From positions 1,472 to 50,796 of the forward strand of contig SZWC01018730.1 in the NCBI GenBank assembly GCA_023375785.1: DNA of 49,325 nucleotides, written 5' to 3'. Of this stretch, positions 1 to 10,425 are shown in pieces (the stretch's first letter is position 1; each line of letters opens with the position of its first letter). The DNA is from Penium margaritaceum. Taxonomy: Eukaryota > Streptophyta > Zygnematophyceae > Desmidiales > Peniaceae. Under the pieces are notes generated by a model, which saw only the letters and a list, made by a program, of their open reading frames with translations, had not been told where the DNA came from and searched no databases. Position numbers and translations under genes: made by a program.

Positions 1-235
1 TCCCTTTTCTTTCCCCTCTCTTTTCTCTCTCTTCCCCTCCTACCCTTTCTCTCCCTCTCTCTCCTTCTCTCCCCCCCCAGTTCTCTCTTGCTATCTCTTA
101 CCACTTTCTTGCTCCTCCCCTGTCTCTTCCCTCCTCTTACCCCTCTCTCTCTCCCCCCCCTCTCTCTCTCTCTCTTTTGCATCTTCCCCCACTCCCTCTC
201 TCGCCTCTCTCCCTTTTCACACACACTCTTCCTCA

Positions 236-275
<40 letters not shown>

Positions 276-1960
276 GCCGTCTCCTTGCTCCCTCTCCCCT
301 CCTCTTCACTTCCCTTGCTCTCTCCTCTCTCACCTCTTCCACCCCTTCTTGCTCCTCGTTCTCCCTACCTCCCCCTCCCCTTCTCTCCTCTTCTGCTTCC
401 CTTCCACCCTCTCTTGGTCCCCATCCATTTCTTTCCTCTTGCATTCCCATTTCCCCCTTGTCATCACCCGCCCGTTTCTTCCTCCCGTCCCTCCCTTCTT
501 CGTCCACCCTTTCTCTGCTCCCTCCTTTTCCTCTCCCTTTGCTCCCCCTTCTTTGGTTCATCTCCTCCCTAGTGTCCTCTCTCACCTCTCTCTGCCCTGG
601 TTTCTCAATTCTCCTCCCCTGCCCGTGTTCCACTCCTTGGTTTCCGGCCCCTTGGGTGCGTGGGCTCTCGGCTTCCTCCATGTTCTCGATCCTTGGGTCT
701 TTGGATATGCACTACCTTGTCTTCCGGACTTTTTCTCCATCTTTTGTTTCATATTTCCTCTCTCTTTGTGCCTTTCTCTCTGATCTTCCATCTCTTCTCC
801 CCTTCCCTCCTTGGGCCCTGACTCCCCCATCTCTGTGCCTCGTGAGCGCCCTCTTGCACCTCGTGTGCGCCCCTTGGGCGGCTCGTGCCCGCCAGCCTTT
901 CCACGTTGCCTTGTGACCTCCTCTCGCGCCCCCCTCTCTTATTGCTACTGCTCTTGCTTTGTGCATGCGGCGTGCGTGATTCCTGCCTCTTGCGCCTTTG
1001 TTGTCTCTTTGTATGTGTGATTATCCTTGGCCTTGTCCTCTTCCTCTTCCGTCACCCCGTCCGCTCCTGTTCTTGCACTTCGCCGCCTCCCACCTTGCCT
1101 CCCGCCTCCCCTGACTTGCAATTCCCTTCTCTTCCCCTTTTTTTCTCTATTGCTTTGCTCTTGCTTTCCCCCCCTCTCTCGCTCTGCTCCCTCCTTTTTT
1201 GTTTTTGCCGCTTTTCTTCTACCTTCCTCCTCCCTTCTCTCCTTCTGTGCTTCCCTTCCACCCTCTCTTGGCCCACATCCCTTTCTTCTCTCTTGCTCTC
1301 CCATCCCCTCCTTCCTTTTCACCGGCCCGTTCATTCTTCCTGTCCCTCCCACACTCTCTGTCGCCTCTCCCTCCTCTCCCCCTCTCGCTCTTCTTCGCGT
1401 ACTCTCTCTTCTTCCCTCCCCGTGGTGCTCCCTCGCATCCTCCTCCATTCTCCACACCTGCCGCAGTGGTCTGCCCTCTCCCTCCCTCTCCGCTCTCCTC
1501 TCCCTCCACCTCCCTCCCTTCCCTCCTCTCCCTCTCTCTCCTTCTCTCTCTCAATTCTCTCTCCCCGCTCCCGCTCTACTCTCTCTGCTCTCTCGCCTAG
1601 TCCTCTCGCTTCCCCCTGCGCTCTCTTGCTCCCTTTCCCCTGTGCCGTCTGATACCGGCCCTGTCCACTGGTCTCCCTTGTGTCCCCTTCTGTCTTCTCT
1701 GTGCTGATTTTGCCCGCACCCCTGTGATGCCCCCTCACTCGCTCCCCACTCTCCTCCCCCACTTGCGTGTGTGCTGGGTCCATCCGTCCGTCTATCCCTT
1801 CTCATGTTCCCTGGTACCCCCTCATCCTCCCTCTCCCCCATCCCTAACCCTTTAGTGAACTTCCCTAAATACACACCTGACACCATGGTTCACCCTTCCC
1901 CTCCCCTGTATGCTCGCTCCTCTTGAAGTCGTTCACTCCTTGCATCCCTTGTCCCTCGGT
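1..1960. repeat. Polypyrimidine (C/T-rich) low-complexity tract
   Basis: Nearly pure C/T on the plus strand for almost 2 kb, with (CT)n runs near 240-270. Long open frames on both strands encode only Ser/Leu/Pro or Arg/Glu/Gly strings, as expected from composition, so none is called as a gene. A block at about 393-512 recurs in diverged form at about 1,246-1,360, sharing a CTTCCCTTCCACCCTCTCTT core, so part of the tract is an old duplication. It lies directly upstream of the C1 gag frame and could be that element's leader or LTR. No LTR ends were found. Confidence 0.8.
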
Positions 1961-1977
1961 CCGTGGCTAGCAGCGTA

Positions 1978-4014
1978 ATGGCCGATCTCGGCCTCTCTAG
2001 CACGCTTGCTGCGACGGATGTAGCCCGTGCGGGCCACGTGCAAGCATCCCCTATGGATGTCTCCTCCCGCGCTCCGAGTCCTCCTGCCTCCATTGATCAC
2101 GACCTCGTTGACGACCCCCTCGTCCTCTTCCCTCGTTCTGCTGCGGAGGCCACTGTCATCGCAACTCTCGAATCGCTCCGTGCCCCCCTTTTGCCACCAT
2201 GCTGCCGCCCACCCCATACCAGAGCTCCTGAGTTCCCCTTCTCCGTGGCCATCCTTGACACGCCCGTGTTCCGTCCCGTCGGTATACCCCCTACCATTCC
2301 CCCTGTCCACCCTATCGCCACTGTTGATCCTAACTGTCCTGGCTCCAACATCCCCAGTGACTCCGTGCGCCCTGTCATCATCTCTGGAGGCGTTGTCGTT
2401 CTAGGCAGTGCTGTCGCCCCCGGCGGTGCCCTCGCTATCGGCCGCATTGTCACCCCTAGTTGTGCTTTCGTGGCCAGCAATGCTATCGCCGCTGGGAGTG
2501 CCGTCGCCCCTAGTAATGTCGTCACTCGTGACAGCCTTATAAGCCCCAGTGCTGCCCTCGCACCCGGCGGTGCCGTCGCTCCGGCTGTTGTTGTCGCCTC
2601 TAGCCATGCCGCCGCCCCTGCCGGTGTCATCGCTGTGGGCGGTGCTCTTTGTGCTGGTATTGCCATCCCACCCGGTGGCGCTTTGCCCGCCGGTGGCGTT
2701 GCCCCGGCTGGCGGTGTTCCCCCAGTCGGTGGCGCTGTCCTTGTTGGCACACCTCCCCTTAGTGACCCGGCTGCTGCGCTTGTCCACACCGAGGCTTGCC
2801 TCGATGCCATGACTCTTGCAGTCACTGAACTCGCCCGCCTTGGTCTCCACTCCTCTCCTGCCACTTCGCTGTCCTTGACTACTGCTCCCGGACACGTCCC
2901 GGGCACCCCGTTCTCTAATTGGTCCCCACGCTTCGTGTCCTGGACCCACATGCATGACCTCTGGGAGCACTATGACCCCTCTCCCTCCCTTCCCCTCAGT
3001 CATCCTAATCGCAGTGCCCTTGCTTTCCACCTCCTCTACTCTGCTACCCCATTTGTCGCCCTTTGTCAGCTCGATCGGTTTGCACCCATTGCCACTCTCC
3101 CTGCTCGTTCTCACGAGGCATGGACTGCTCTTCTCGCTCTTTACTCTTCTGACTCTCTTTGCTCTAAATCCTTTCTCCTCACTGATCTTCCGGCTCTCCA
3201 TCGCTGCCCTGACGAGTCCTTGGGTGCCTACCTGGGGTGCACGGAGCTCCTCCAGAGCGAGCTTCTCACTACAGGCATCTCCTTGACAGATCAGGCCTTT
3301 GTCACTTCTGTCGTCGCTAGTCTTGGACCTTCCTTCTCTGGCACTCTTACTTCCTTTCCCCTCGTCCTTACCCTTCAGGCCGCATACCAGACACCCGGTG
3401 CCGTCTGGCCGGTTCTGCTGGAGGGGCTCTGCTCCTTATGGGCAGTCTGCCAGCCTGCTATCCCTCCTTCTGAGCCTGCCTTGACCGACGGCCTGCCCGA
3501 CCTCCTTTCCCCTCTGGCGGCTCATGCCCTTCCTGTTCGTGCTCTGCATGGCAAAGGTGGTGGTGGTGGCGGTGGCGGTGCTTGCCTGTCCACATGCTGG
3601 AAATGCGAGGTTGTGGGTCATCGTCATGATGTGTGCCTGCTACCCCCGCCCCCCAATCTTCGTGAGCGTATTGCGTGTCAGTGCGCCCTCCTCCGTGGTC
3701 GACCTTATGTTGCCCCTGGCGGCCCTCCACGTGCTGCGGTCCTCGGTGCTCCTCCTCTTGCCGCCCCCGTCCGTCCACCACCAGCACGTGTGGCACCCCC
3801 TCCCCTTACCGAGGATTCTATCATTGCTCTCATCCACCGCATCCTTGCCGAGGGTGTTCTTGGCGGCCCGTCGTTTGCTGGTATGTCTCCTTTGTTTGAT
3901 CTCCTAGCTGCTCTTGTGCCTTGTCCCACTCCCCCTAGCATCCCCTCCTCAGGCCTCTATCCGTCGCCCCCCTCCTCTCGTACGACTGCATACTACCTCC
4001 TTTGTGGCACTTAG
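1978..4014 (+). CDS. C1 Gag polyprotein (copia, UBN2-like, zinc knuckle)
   Basis: A 678-residue open frame from ATG at 1,978; the frame opens slightly earlier with a GTG at 1,963, but ATG is the first plausible start. Residues of roughly 130-270 are an Ala/Gly/Pro/Val-rich degenerate repeat. A Gag capsid-like domain follows (from the WTHMHDLWEHY segment near 2,942). A glycine run precedes a CX2CX4HX4C zinc knuckle (CWKCEVVGHRHDVC, 3,595-3,636), the nucleocapsid-type nucleic-acid-binding motif of copia Gag. A proline-rich tail ends at the stop. Its expected role is virus-like particle assembly and RNA packaging. It is the only intact frame of C1. It could be a surviving gag with no partner pol, or open partly by composition bias. 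Confidence 0.75.
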   Translation: MADLGLSSTLAATDVARAGHVQASPMDVSSRAPSPPASIDHDLVDDPLVLFPRSAAEATVIATLESLRAPLLPPCCRPPHTRAPEFPFSVAILDTPVFRPVGIPPTIPPVHPIATVDPNCPGSNIPSDSVRPVIISGGVVVLGSAVAPGGALAIGRIVTPSCAFVASNAIAAGSAVAPSNVVTRDSLISPSAALAPGGAVAPAVVVASSHAAAPAGVIAVGGALCAGIAIPPGGALPAGGVAPAGGVPPVGGAVLVGTPPLSDPAAALVHTEACLDAMTLAVTELARLGLHSSPATSLSLTTAPGHVPGTPFSNWSPRFVSWTHMHDLWEHYDPSPSLPLSHPNRSALAFHLLYSATPFVALCQLDRFAPIATLPARSHEAWTALLALYSSDSLCSKSFLLTDLPALHRCPDESLGAYLGCTELLQSELLTTGISLTDQAFVTSVVASLGPSFSGTLTSFPLVLTLQAAYQTPGAVWPVLLEGLCSLWAVCQPAIPPSEPALTDGLPDLLSPLAAHALPVRALHGKGGGGGGGGACLSTCWKCEVVGHRHDVCLLPPPPNLRERIACQCALLRGRPYVAPGGPPRAAVLGAPPLAAPVRPPPARVAPPPLTEDSIIALIHRILAEGVLGGPSFAGMSPLFDLLAALVPCPTPPSIPSSGLYPSPPSSRTTAYYLLCGT

Positions 4015-4020
4015 CGTGTT

Positions 4021-5380
4021 GTGGCTCCGTCTGGGGTGGTCGACGGTGCCGTGACCGACCACATGTGTCCTGTTTGCGAGCTATTCACAGAGTTCAGTCC
4101 TGTCTCTACCATCACTTCGGTGTACACTGGTGATGGAGGCCCCCTCCCCGTACTCGGTGTGGACACTGTCTACCTCACCTCTTCGGTCGGCTCCCTCACC
4201 TTGTCTTTCGTTCTCTACATCTCGGCCCTTGATTTTTCCCTTCTGTCTGTTCCGACACTCGACGTATGCGGCTTTTATACCACTTACGCCCTCGTTCTCG
4301 TCGCTGTTACTGATCGCACCAGTGGATGCATCGTCCTCCAGGGGCGTCGGCCCCCTGGCAAGGGCTTGTACCAGGTTCTCAGCCCGCGCTCCATCTCTGC
4401 GCTCGCGGTGGATGCTGTTGCGCTTGTCGCACTCTCTTGTTTGGCTCTCTCGCACCTTCTTCATTGTCGCCTTTGCCATCTTCCCTCCCCTGCTATGGCC
4501 TCCCTCCTCTGTACCCTCTTGTAGATGGCCTGTTCGAACCCTCGTTCTGGGCCCCTTGCGCTACCAATTGCACCTTTTGTGCCGTCCACAAGATGCATCG
4601 TCTTCCTGTTCCCTCCTCTCCCTAACATGCATCTGCTCCTCTCGAGCTCGTGCATGCTGACATCCTTGGCCCTCTCCAGGATGAATCGCTTGCTGAGCAT
4701 GCCACGTATGTCCTCAGCCTCATCGACGACTATTTTTGTTACACATGGGTCTTTTTTCTTGGAGAAAAGAGCGATGTTGCTCAGACCATCCAGTGTGGTA
4801 CGCGTCCGTACAGAGACAGAGTCGTCACCAGTTACTGCACTTTCGGTCTAACCACTGTGGCAATTTCTTCGGTGCCACGGCATCATTCTTTGACCGAGAG
4901 GATTGTTGTTCATGAGCTCTGCACTCCCTATTCTGTGTAGTAGAATGGGGTTGCAGAGCGTTGGAACCGGACACTCGTCAAGGGAGTCCGCACGATGATG
5001 ACTAAGGCTGGCTTTCTTAATCAAGGCCACAGCTTTTGGTCTAAGGCGGCCCGTTATCGCACATGTGTGTTCCAAACCCGTGGATTTGGAACCGGATCCC
5101 GCATGGCCCACTCGCCCCCGACACCATACCATTCCAGGTGTTCTTTGGTCGCGGTGCCGACCTTAGTCAGGCCGTGGTTTGGGGCACCATGGCCACCGTC
5201 TACCTCACTCCTCTGTCTCGGTCTGGCAAGCTCAATTCGCCTGGCCGTCTCTCCGTCAACCTTGGGGTTGCGCCTCATTCTCGTGCATACCTTTTCTGGG
5301 ACCCGGTTGTCCATCGAATCATCGAGTCCTATCACGCTCGCTTTTTTGAGCAGCTGACTTTTGGTGCCTTCCGTGCGGAT
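4021..5380 (+). pseudogene. C1 protease / GAG-pre-integrase / integrase remnant
   Basis: Immediately after the gag stop the frame resembles a copia aspartic protease: the usual DSGA..HM site appears as DGAVTDHM. A GAG-pre-integrase core follows (HLLHCRLCHLPS near 4,460), then a stop. Integrase is recognisable from HADILGPLQDESL (about 4,650) and LIDDYFCYTWVFFLGEKSDV. The region of the second catalytic Asp (usually DNGGEF) reads NHCGNFFG, so the triad is broken. A double stop near 4,938 precedes NGVAERWNRTL, which keeps the catalytic Glu context. The C-terminal part (NRIPHGPLAPDTIPFQVFFG to FWDPVVHRIIESYHARFFE) lies in another frame. Confidence 0.8.
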
Positions 5381-5695
5381 CGCTATCTCCCTCCCCCGAC
5401 CTCTATCATGGCCTACACCTCCGACAGCCTGGTGGTTGCTGGTGCCCCTTCTCCTTTATCACCTTCTTCAGTGACCCCCCTTGCCTCCTCCGCCTTCTGC
5501 CATCCCCGCTCCTGTCCCTTCTCTCGTGCCCGCTTCGGCAGTCCTGCCGCCGATCTCTCACCCCCCTCCCCCCGTTCTCCCTTCCTTCCTGCCACCTTCT
5601 TCTGTCCTCTTGTCCCCTCCTACAGCTCCTCTCCCCTCTGTGCCCGTCCCCGCCTCTGTGAGGAGGCCTTCTCCCGTGTCTGTCTCCTCTCCTCT

Positions 5696-6171
5696 CCACC
5701 CTAGGACTTTCCCTCTACCTCCCCTCCCGTCCCACCTCCCCCCTCTCTGCCCGCTCTGTCTCCCCCACCTCCATCATCTCCCCTGCCTCCCTTACCCCCC
5801 TTGCACCGCCGTGGCGGTCCGCCGTCTGTCTCTTCCCTCCGTCCCCTCCTGCCATCTCCCGTGCTGTCTCCCATCTCTCCTCCCGGATTCCCCCCCTCCC
5901 CTCCTGGAGTCCCCCCTGCACTGACTGCGGTCANCCACCCTAGGACTTTCCCTCTACCTCCCCTCCCGTCCCACCTCCCCCCTCTCTGCCCGCTCTGTCT
6001 CCCCCACCTCCATCATCTCCCCTGCCTCCCTTACCCCCCTTGCACCGCCGTGGCGGTCCGCCGTCTGTCTCTTCCCTCCGTCCCCTCCTGCCATCTCCCG
6101 TGCTGTCTCCTGTCTCTCCTCCCGGATTCCCCCCCTTACCTCCTTGAGTCCCCCCTGCACTGACTGCGGCC
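5696..6171. repeat. Tandem duplication across a single N (copy about 237 bp)
   Basis: Positions 5,696-5,933 and 5,935-6,171 are near-identical, both beginning CCACCCTAGGACTTTCC and ending near CTGACTGCGG. They are separated by one N at 5,934 and differ by a handful of substitutions near their ends. This fits two overlapping contig ends or alleles placed side by side as well as a true duplication. Confidence 0.9.
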
Positions 6172-6384
6172 GAGGCTGCAAGCTCCCCCTATGTGACTTC
6201 TCCCGCTCGCTGTGCGGACCCTGTTCTCCTCTCCATTGAGGATGTCCCAGAGGATGCCCCTTCATAGACGTCCTCCCCTGTGGATCTCGTGGGAGATCCG
6301 TCCCTGTCGCGATGACACCGTCTCCGCTGCCCTCACCACCTGCCGCCTCCTCTGCCCACCCCTTCCCCCTCACCCCTCTTGTCG

Positions 6385-6939
6385 ACGTCCTCACTTGCGA
6401 GACCCTTCCGCCCTTTCCTCTTCCCTCTCAATCCCCTTCAGCACCCGCTTCCCCCCCTTACCTATCTTCTCCTCCGACAGTCTCCCCCCTATCCGCTCGT
6501 CCCCAGCCCCGCTTCTCTTCTCGGTGTTCCCCCTCGCCCCCACTCGTGGATGCACACACGTGCTGCCTGGGCTCGTCCCTCCATCCCTCCTCCCCCTTCT
6601 CACTCCCCTCGCATCCCTCTTCCTGCTCCGCCCGTCCCTGAGTCTCCGTTGCCTCCTTGTANACGTCCTCACTTGCGAGACCCTTCCGCCCTTTCCTCTT
6701 CCCTCTCAATCCCCTTCAGCACCCGCTTCCCCCCCTTACCTATCTTCTCCTCCGACAGTCTCCCCCCTATCCGCTCGTCCCCAGCCCCGCTTCTCTTCTC
6801 GGTGTTCCCCCTCGCCCCCACTCGTGGATGCACACACGTGCTGCCTGGGCTCGTCCCTCCATCCCTCCTCCCCCTTCTCACTCCCCTCGCATCCCTCTTC
6901 CTGCTCCGCCCGTCCCTGACTCTCCGTTGCCTCCTTGTA
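6385..6939. repeat. Tandem duplication across a single N (277-bp copies)
   Basis: Positions 6,385-6,661 and 6,663-6,939 match over the same length of 277 bp, starting ACGTCCTCACTTGCGAG and ending CTCCTTGTA. One N at 6,662 lies between them. I noted one substitution by eye (GAGTCTCC versus GACTCTCC). The structure is the same as at 5,934. Confidence 0.9.
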
Positions 6940-7440
6940 TCCTAGACAACCCTCCACCCTCCTCACCTATTTCTTCTCGTACCTGCTCTCGCACCGTTTG
7001 CGCTCTTACCTGTACCTCTATTCCCTCCCCGTCGTTCTCCTACCTTCCTCCTCGTCCCCTGTCTCTCCCTCATCTACAGTCCCTGCGTCGTCTCCTCCCT
7101 CCCCCTCCTGTGTCTCCGCTGCACCTCTCCCCCCTTCCTCCTTCGTTCCGTACCCTTCCTCCTCTCCTCCCCTCGCTTGTCCACTTCCTCTCATCGTTGT
7201 GTCGTCACCCATTTCTCCCCCGCTCGCTTCCCCTGCTCCTCTTGCTACCCCCTAGTCTGTCGCCCCTCCGCCTCCCTCGCTATCATTCCCTCCCCCCTTC
7301 CTCCTCTCTTTGGTGGTCTCTAATCTTCTCCTTCCCTCCTCACCTCTTCCCTCCTCCGCTGTTGTGCTCCCTCCCTCTCGCCCTCTGTCGTCTTAAACCT
7401 TCCATCCGGGTCACGCCCACGGTCGCCACTTCTTTCATCT

Positions 7441-9145
7441 CGAGTTTCGCTATGCGCTCGATGCTTGTACTGACCATCGTTTCGTCGGCGCACCGGCGTC
7501 TGCTACGCGTCTGCTCGCAGTCACATCTGTCCCGCCTGCTTCCTCCTCTCCCTCTTCCCTAGACGAGTCCGATACCCTCACCCTCGCCGACGCCCTTGCT
7601 CGTCCGGACGTTGCTGCCTGGCACGCGGCTGTTGTTGCAGAGCTTGTTGCCTTGGCTGAGCATGGTGTGCTCGAGCTCGCTGACCTTCCTCCTGGTCGCA
7701 TAGATATTAAGGCCAAATGGGTTTTACGCAAGAAGTTCACAACCTCGGGTGCCCTCGATCGGTACAAGGCTCGCTTCACGGCCAAAGGCTATTCCCAGGT
7801 CCCCGGCGTAGACTTCACCGACACCTATGCCCCTGTCGGCCGCTTTACGACAAGTCGTGTTGTCATCTGTGTTACGGCCTAGTATCGGTGGGAGCTTCAC
7901 CAGATGGATGTGAACAATGCATTTCTCCACGGTCATCTTGAGGAGGAGCTTTACATGGTCCACCCTCCTGGCTTCTCCGATGGTACTGGACAAGTCTGCC
8001 GCCTTCATTGAGCACTGTACGGTCCCCACCAGTCCCCTCGTTGTTGGAATGAGGAGCTCTCGTCCACCCTTGTTCGTGGCTGTTTTCACCCTAGTCAGTC
8101 CGACCCCTCCCTCTTCATCAGTAGCACAACTCTCGTGCCCGCCTTCATTTTGGTGTATGTTGATGACCTCCTCATCACCTCTCCGTCCTCCTCGGCGATC
8201 TCCGAGGCAAAGGGTCTCTTCTCCTCGGCGTACCGCATTAAGGACCTTGGTCCTGCGGCCATGTTCTTGGAGATGCAGATCGAGCGCCTTCCTGGCTGTC
8301 TATTGGTCCATTAGGAGCACTATGTCCAGACTCTTGTGGACCGCTTCGCGTCTGTTGTCGACCTCTCCCGCCCTCTCCCTGCTGCCTCCTCGCTCATGCC
8401 ACTGAGTACCCAGCTCGCCCTTTGTGTGGCCCACAACACAGAGTCAGGTGTGCTGGAGTCCGCCGTCACATTTCAGTCCATCATTGGCATGCTCACATAC
8501 CTCGCTGGCACCACTCGCCCAGACATCGCCTGCGCCGTGAACGTCGTGGCCCAGTATGCCCGCGAGCCTCGCACGGCCCACCTCCAAGCAGCTGCGTATG
8601 TCCTTTGCTACGTTCTCAGGTCTACACGTGCTGGCCTCGTCTTCTAGGCCGGGTCGGGCGTGCCTCTCCTGGCAGGCTACGCTGACAGTGACTATGCCCG
8701 CAATTCGGACGCTTGTCGCCGCAGCGGCTTCGTCTTCCTTCTCACCCTTGCTACCATCTCTTGGTGCAGCGGGAAGTAGGGTTGTGTCGCTTGCAGCACT
8801 GGGGAGGCCGAGTACATGGCCTTGGGTAGTGCTGCCGCCGAGGCGATGTGGCTTCGTCGCCTTCTTGGTGAGCTTCGTCTCCCCACCCGAGCTGTGCCCC
8901 TTCACACAGAAAGTGAGAGTGGGTTGGCCATTGCCAGGAACGCTGGTGCGCTTCATCGTCACGCAAAGCACATCAACATTGGACACCACTACGTGCGTGA
9001 CGTTGTCGCGACAGGTGATGTCTCTCGTCGGTTCATCTCGGCTGAGTTTCAGATTGCGGGCTTCCTCACGAAGGCTCTCCACCAGCCTGCCTTCGCTTCG
9101 AGTATCGCCTCCGTTGGTCTTTGGACACTACCCCTGCTAGACTGA
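7441..9145 (+). pseudogene. C1 reverse transcriptase and RNase H remnant
   Basis: Copia RT is clear: KAKWVLRKK (near 7,710), RYKARFTAKGYSQVPG, FTDTYAPVGR, then after a stop at about 7,880 [14 protein letters not shown]. An intact YVDD catalytic box lies at 8,156-8,167 in ILVYVDDLLITS. RNase H follows from about 8,660 (GYADSDYARNSDACRRSGF), with GEAEYMALGSAAAEAMWLRRL and the terminal KHINIGHHYVRDVV and FLTKAL segments, ending in a stop at 9,143-9,145. Several stops and frame switches (near 7,880, 8,010, 8,312, 8,645 and 8,780) prevent one product, so it is a pseudogene although the catalytic Asp pair survives. Confidence 0.88.
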
Positions 9146-10425
9146 GACTTCCCTTTTTCTCATCTCCCCACTCCCCATACCTGCGTTGTTTGGTCCTCTG
9201 CTCGATGACCGCTCATACGCTACATCTCTGCCCCTTCTCGTGCTAAGAGCTTCTCCCCTCCGTGTGCACGTTTCTTGCAGGTTCTTTCACATCCAATTCT
9301 CTCCGTCGCCGGCGTAGTGTCTCCCATTCGTCTCCGCCCACTCTCCTTCCCATCTCTTCCCTCTGCCTCCCCTCGTGTCTTGTTGGTGCCTCTGTTGCCG
9401 TGTGCCACTGGGCGGTGAGATGCAAGTCCCTGATTCTCTCCTCTGGCCCTCTCCCTGTCCTCGCTAGACGCTTCGCGACTGTCGCTCGTGGCCGCATGGC
9501 GCTCTTGGCAGGGTGTGTCGGCTGGGTACTTTTGGATGAGTGCTGCTGGCGAGTGATTCGCTCGTGGGCTTCTGGTGTGGTACCCGTGGAGGAGGCGCTT
9601 CTGGACGGGTGCTACTGGTGGGGTGCTTCTGGTGGAGTGCTTCTGGCAAGGTGCCTCTAGATGGGCGCCTCTGGTGGAGTGTTGCAGACGCGTCCTTCCG
9701 GCCGGGTGTTTCGGCCGTACGCTTCTAGCGGGGTTCTCTTGACGAGATGACTCAGCCGGCACCCTGCGTCGCCATCTCCGTAGTAGCCTGCTCCGCATCG
9801 CTCTTGTTCGTACGTCCCATCTAGTTAGTGGCCCTGCCAGTGACTTCTGGTGTTCCTCTAGGGCTTGTGGTATGGTGTTCAAGCTTTCTGCTTGGGGCAC
9901 CCACCCTTGCTTGCACTATCATATTAAAGTAGCAAACGTTTGTTGTTGGTTTTTTTAGAGAGCCTAGTTTAGGCCCACTCTTTTCTTGTGATGCTAGGTT
10001 GTGCTTGTTCCATTTTCTTCCGAGACGTACGTCTCGCTGTGACGTTGCCTCTAGGGTTGCACTTGGCATTTACACGCGCGACCTGCGTGCACTTTGTGTG
10101 GTTCGCCACACTCTGTGGTGAACCACGAGCTCAGGAGCGAGCGACCCGATAGGGGTCACGCTCGCTCCCTCATGGCACTCATTCTTTGACAAAAAACATT
10201 CAATTCTCTCATCTCGATATCCTCTCGCGACTAAGTCCCCCCACCTCAATCCCCCTCACAGCTCTCGAGAGCTCTCCCCCTCACAGCTCTTGAGAGCCTC
10301 CTCCCCCTCACAAGCCAAGAGCGACAGTTGGCCCCACGGCTAACTCCCTCGATACTCCCCCTCCCAGAAGTCGAGAGCCGCCGTTCCCTTCCCGTCTCCC
10401 CGTCCTCCCCCTCGTTCTGCTCTAT
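9146..10425. other. Gene-free flank of C1: minisatellite and hairpins
   Basis: No coding domain recognised. About 9,535-9,735 is an imperfect short tandem repeat around GCTTCTGGTGGAGTG. A short near-repeat of CCCCCTCACAGCTCT lies at about 10,250-10,310, including the palindrome AGCTCTCGAGAGCT at 10,260-10,273. The segment probably holds the 3' end or LTR of C1, but no LTR boundary could be fixed. Confidence 0.55.
10098..10168. repeat. Two adjacent GC-rich hairpins
   Basis: Hairpin 1: GTGGTTCGCCACA (10,098-10,110) pairs with TGTGGTGAACCAC (10,114-10,126), one mismatch, 3-nt loop. Hairpin 2: GGAGCGAGCG (10,134-10,143) pairs with CGCTCGCTCC (10,159-10,168), with additional ACCC/GGGT pairing inside. 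No coding context. They resemble the hairpins at 37.3-37.7 kb in form but not in sequence. Confidence 0.85.

Larger units (their letters stand above)
5381..7440 (+). other. C1 integrase-RT linker, C/T-rich, with two N-joined duplications
   Basis: About 2 kb of Pro/Ser/Leu-coding pyrimidine-rich DNA separates integrase from reverse transcriptase. Copia elements often carry a low-complexity linker here, but this one is lengthened by two internal duplications (listed separately). Open frames exist on both strands but none has a recognisable domain. Without the duplicated copies the linker would be about 1.5 kb. Confidence 0.7.
1978..9145 (+). mobile_element. Copia-type LTR retrotransposon C1, decayed
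   Basis: The Ty1/copia order is present: gag with zinc knuckle, protease and GAG-pre-integrase remnant, integrase, long Pro/Ser-rich linker, reverse transcriptase, RNase H. Gag is open but pol is broken by stops (for example near 4,524, 4,940, 7,880, 8,310 and 8,647) and frame changes. Two linker segments are duplicated next to single N bases. I could not define LTRs: neither the C/T-rich left flank nor the 9,146-10,425 right flank shows a clear TG...CA pair. The pyrimidine bias continues into the coding region. Confidence 0.85.

Noticed and set aside
88..1707. Several long Ser/Leu/Pro frames and their Arg/Glu antisense frames
   Set aside because: Compositional artefacts of polypyrimidine DNA; no domain or start context.
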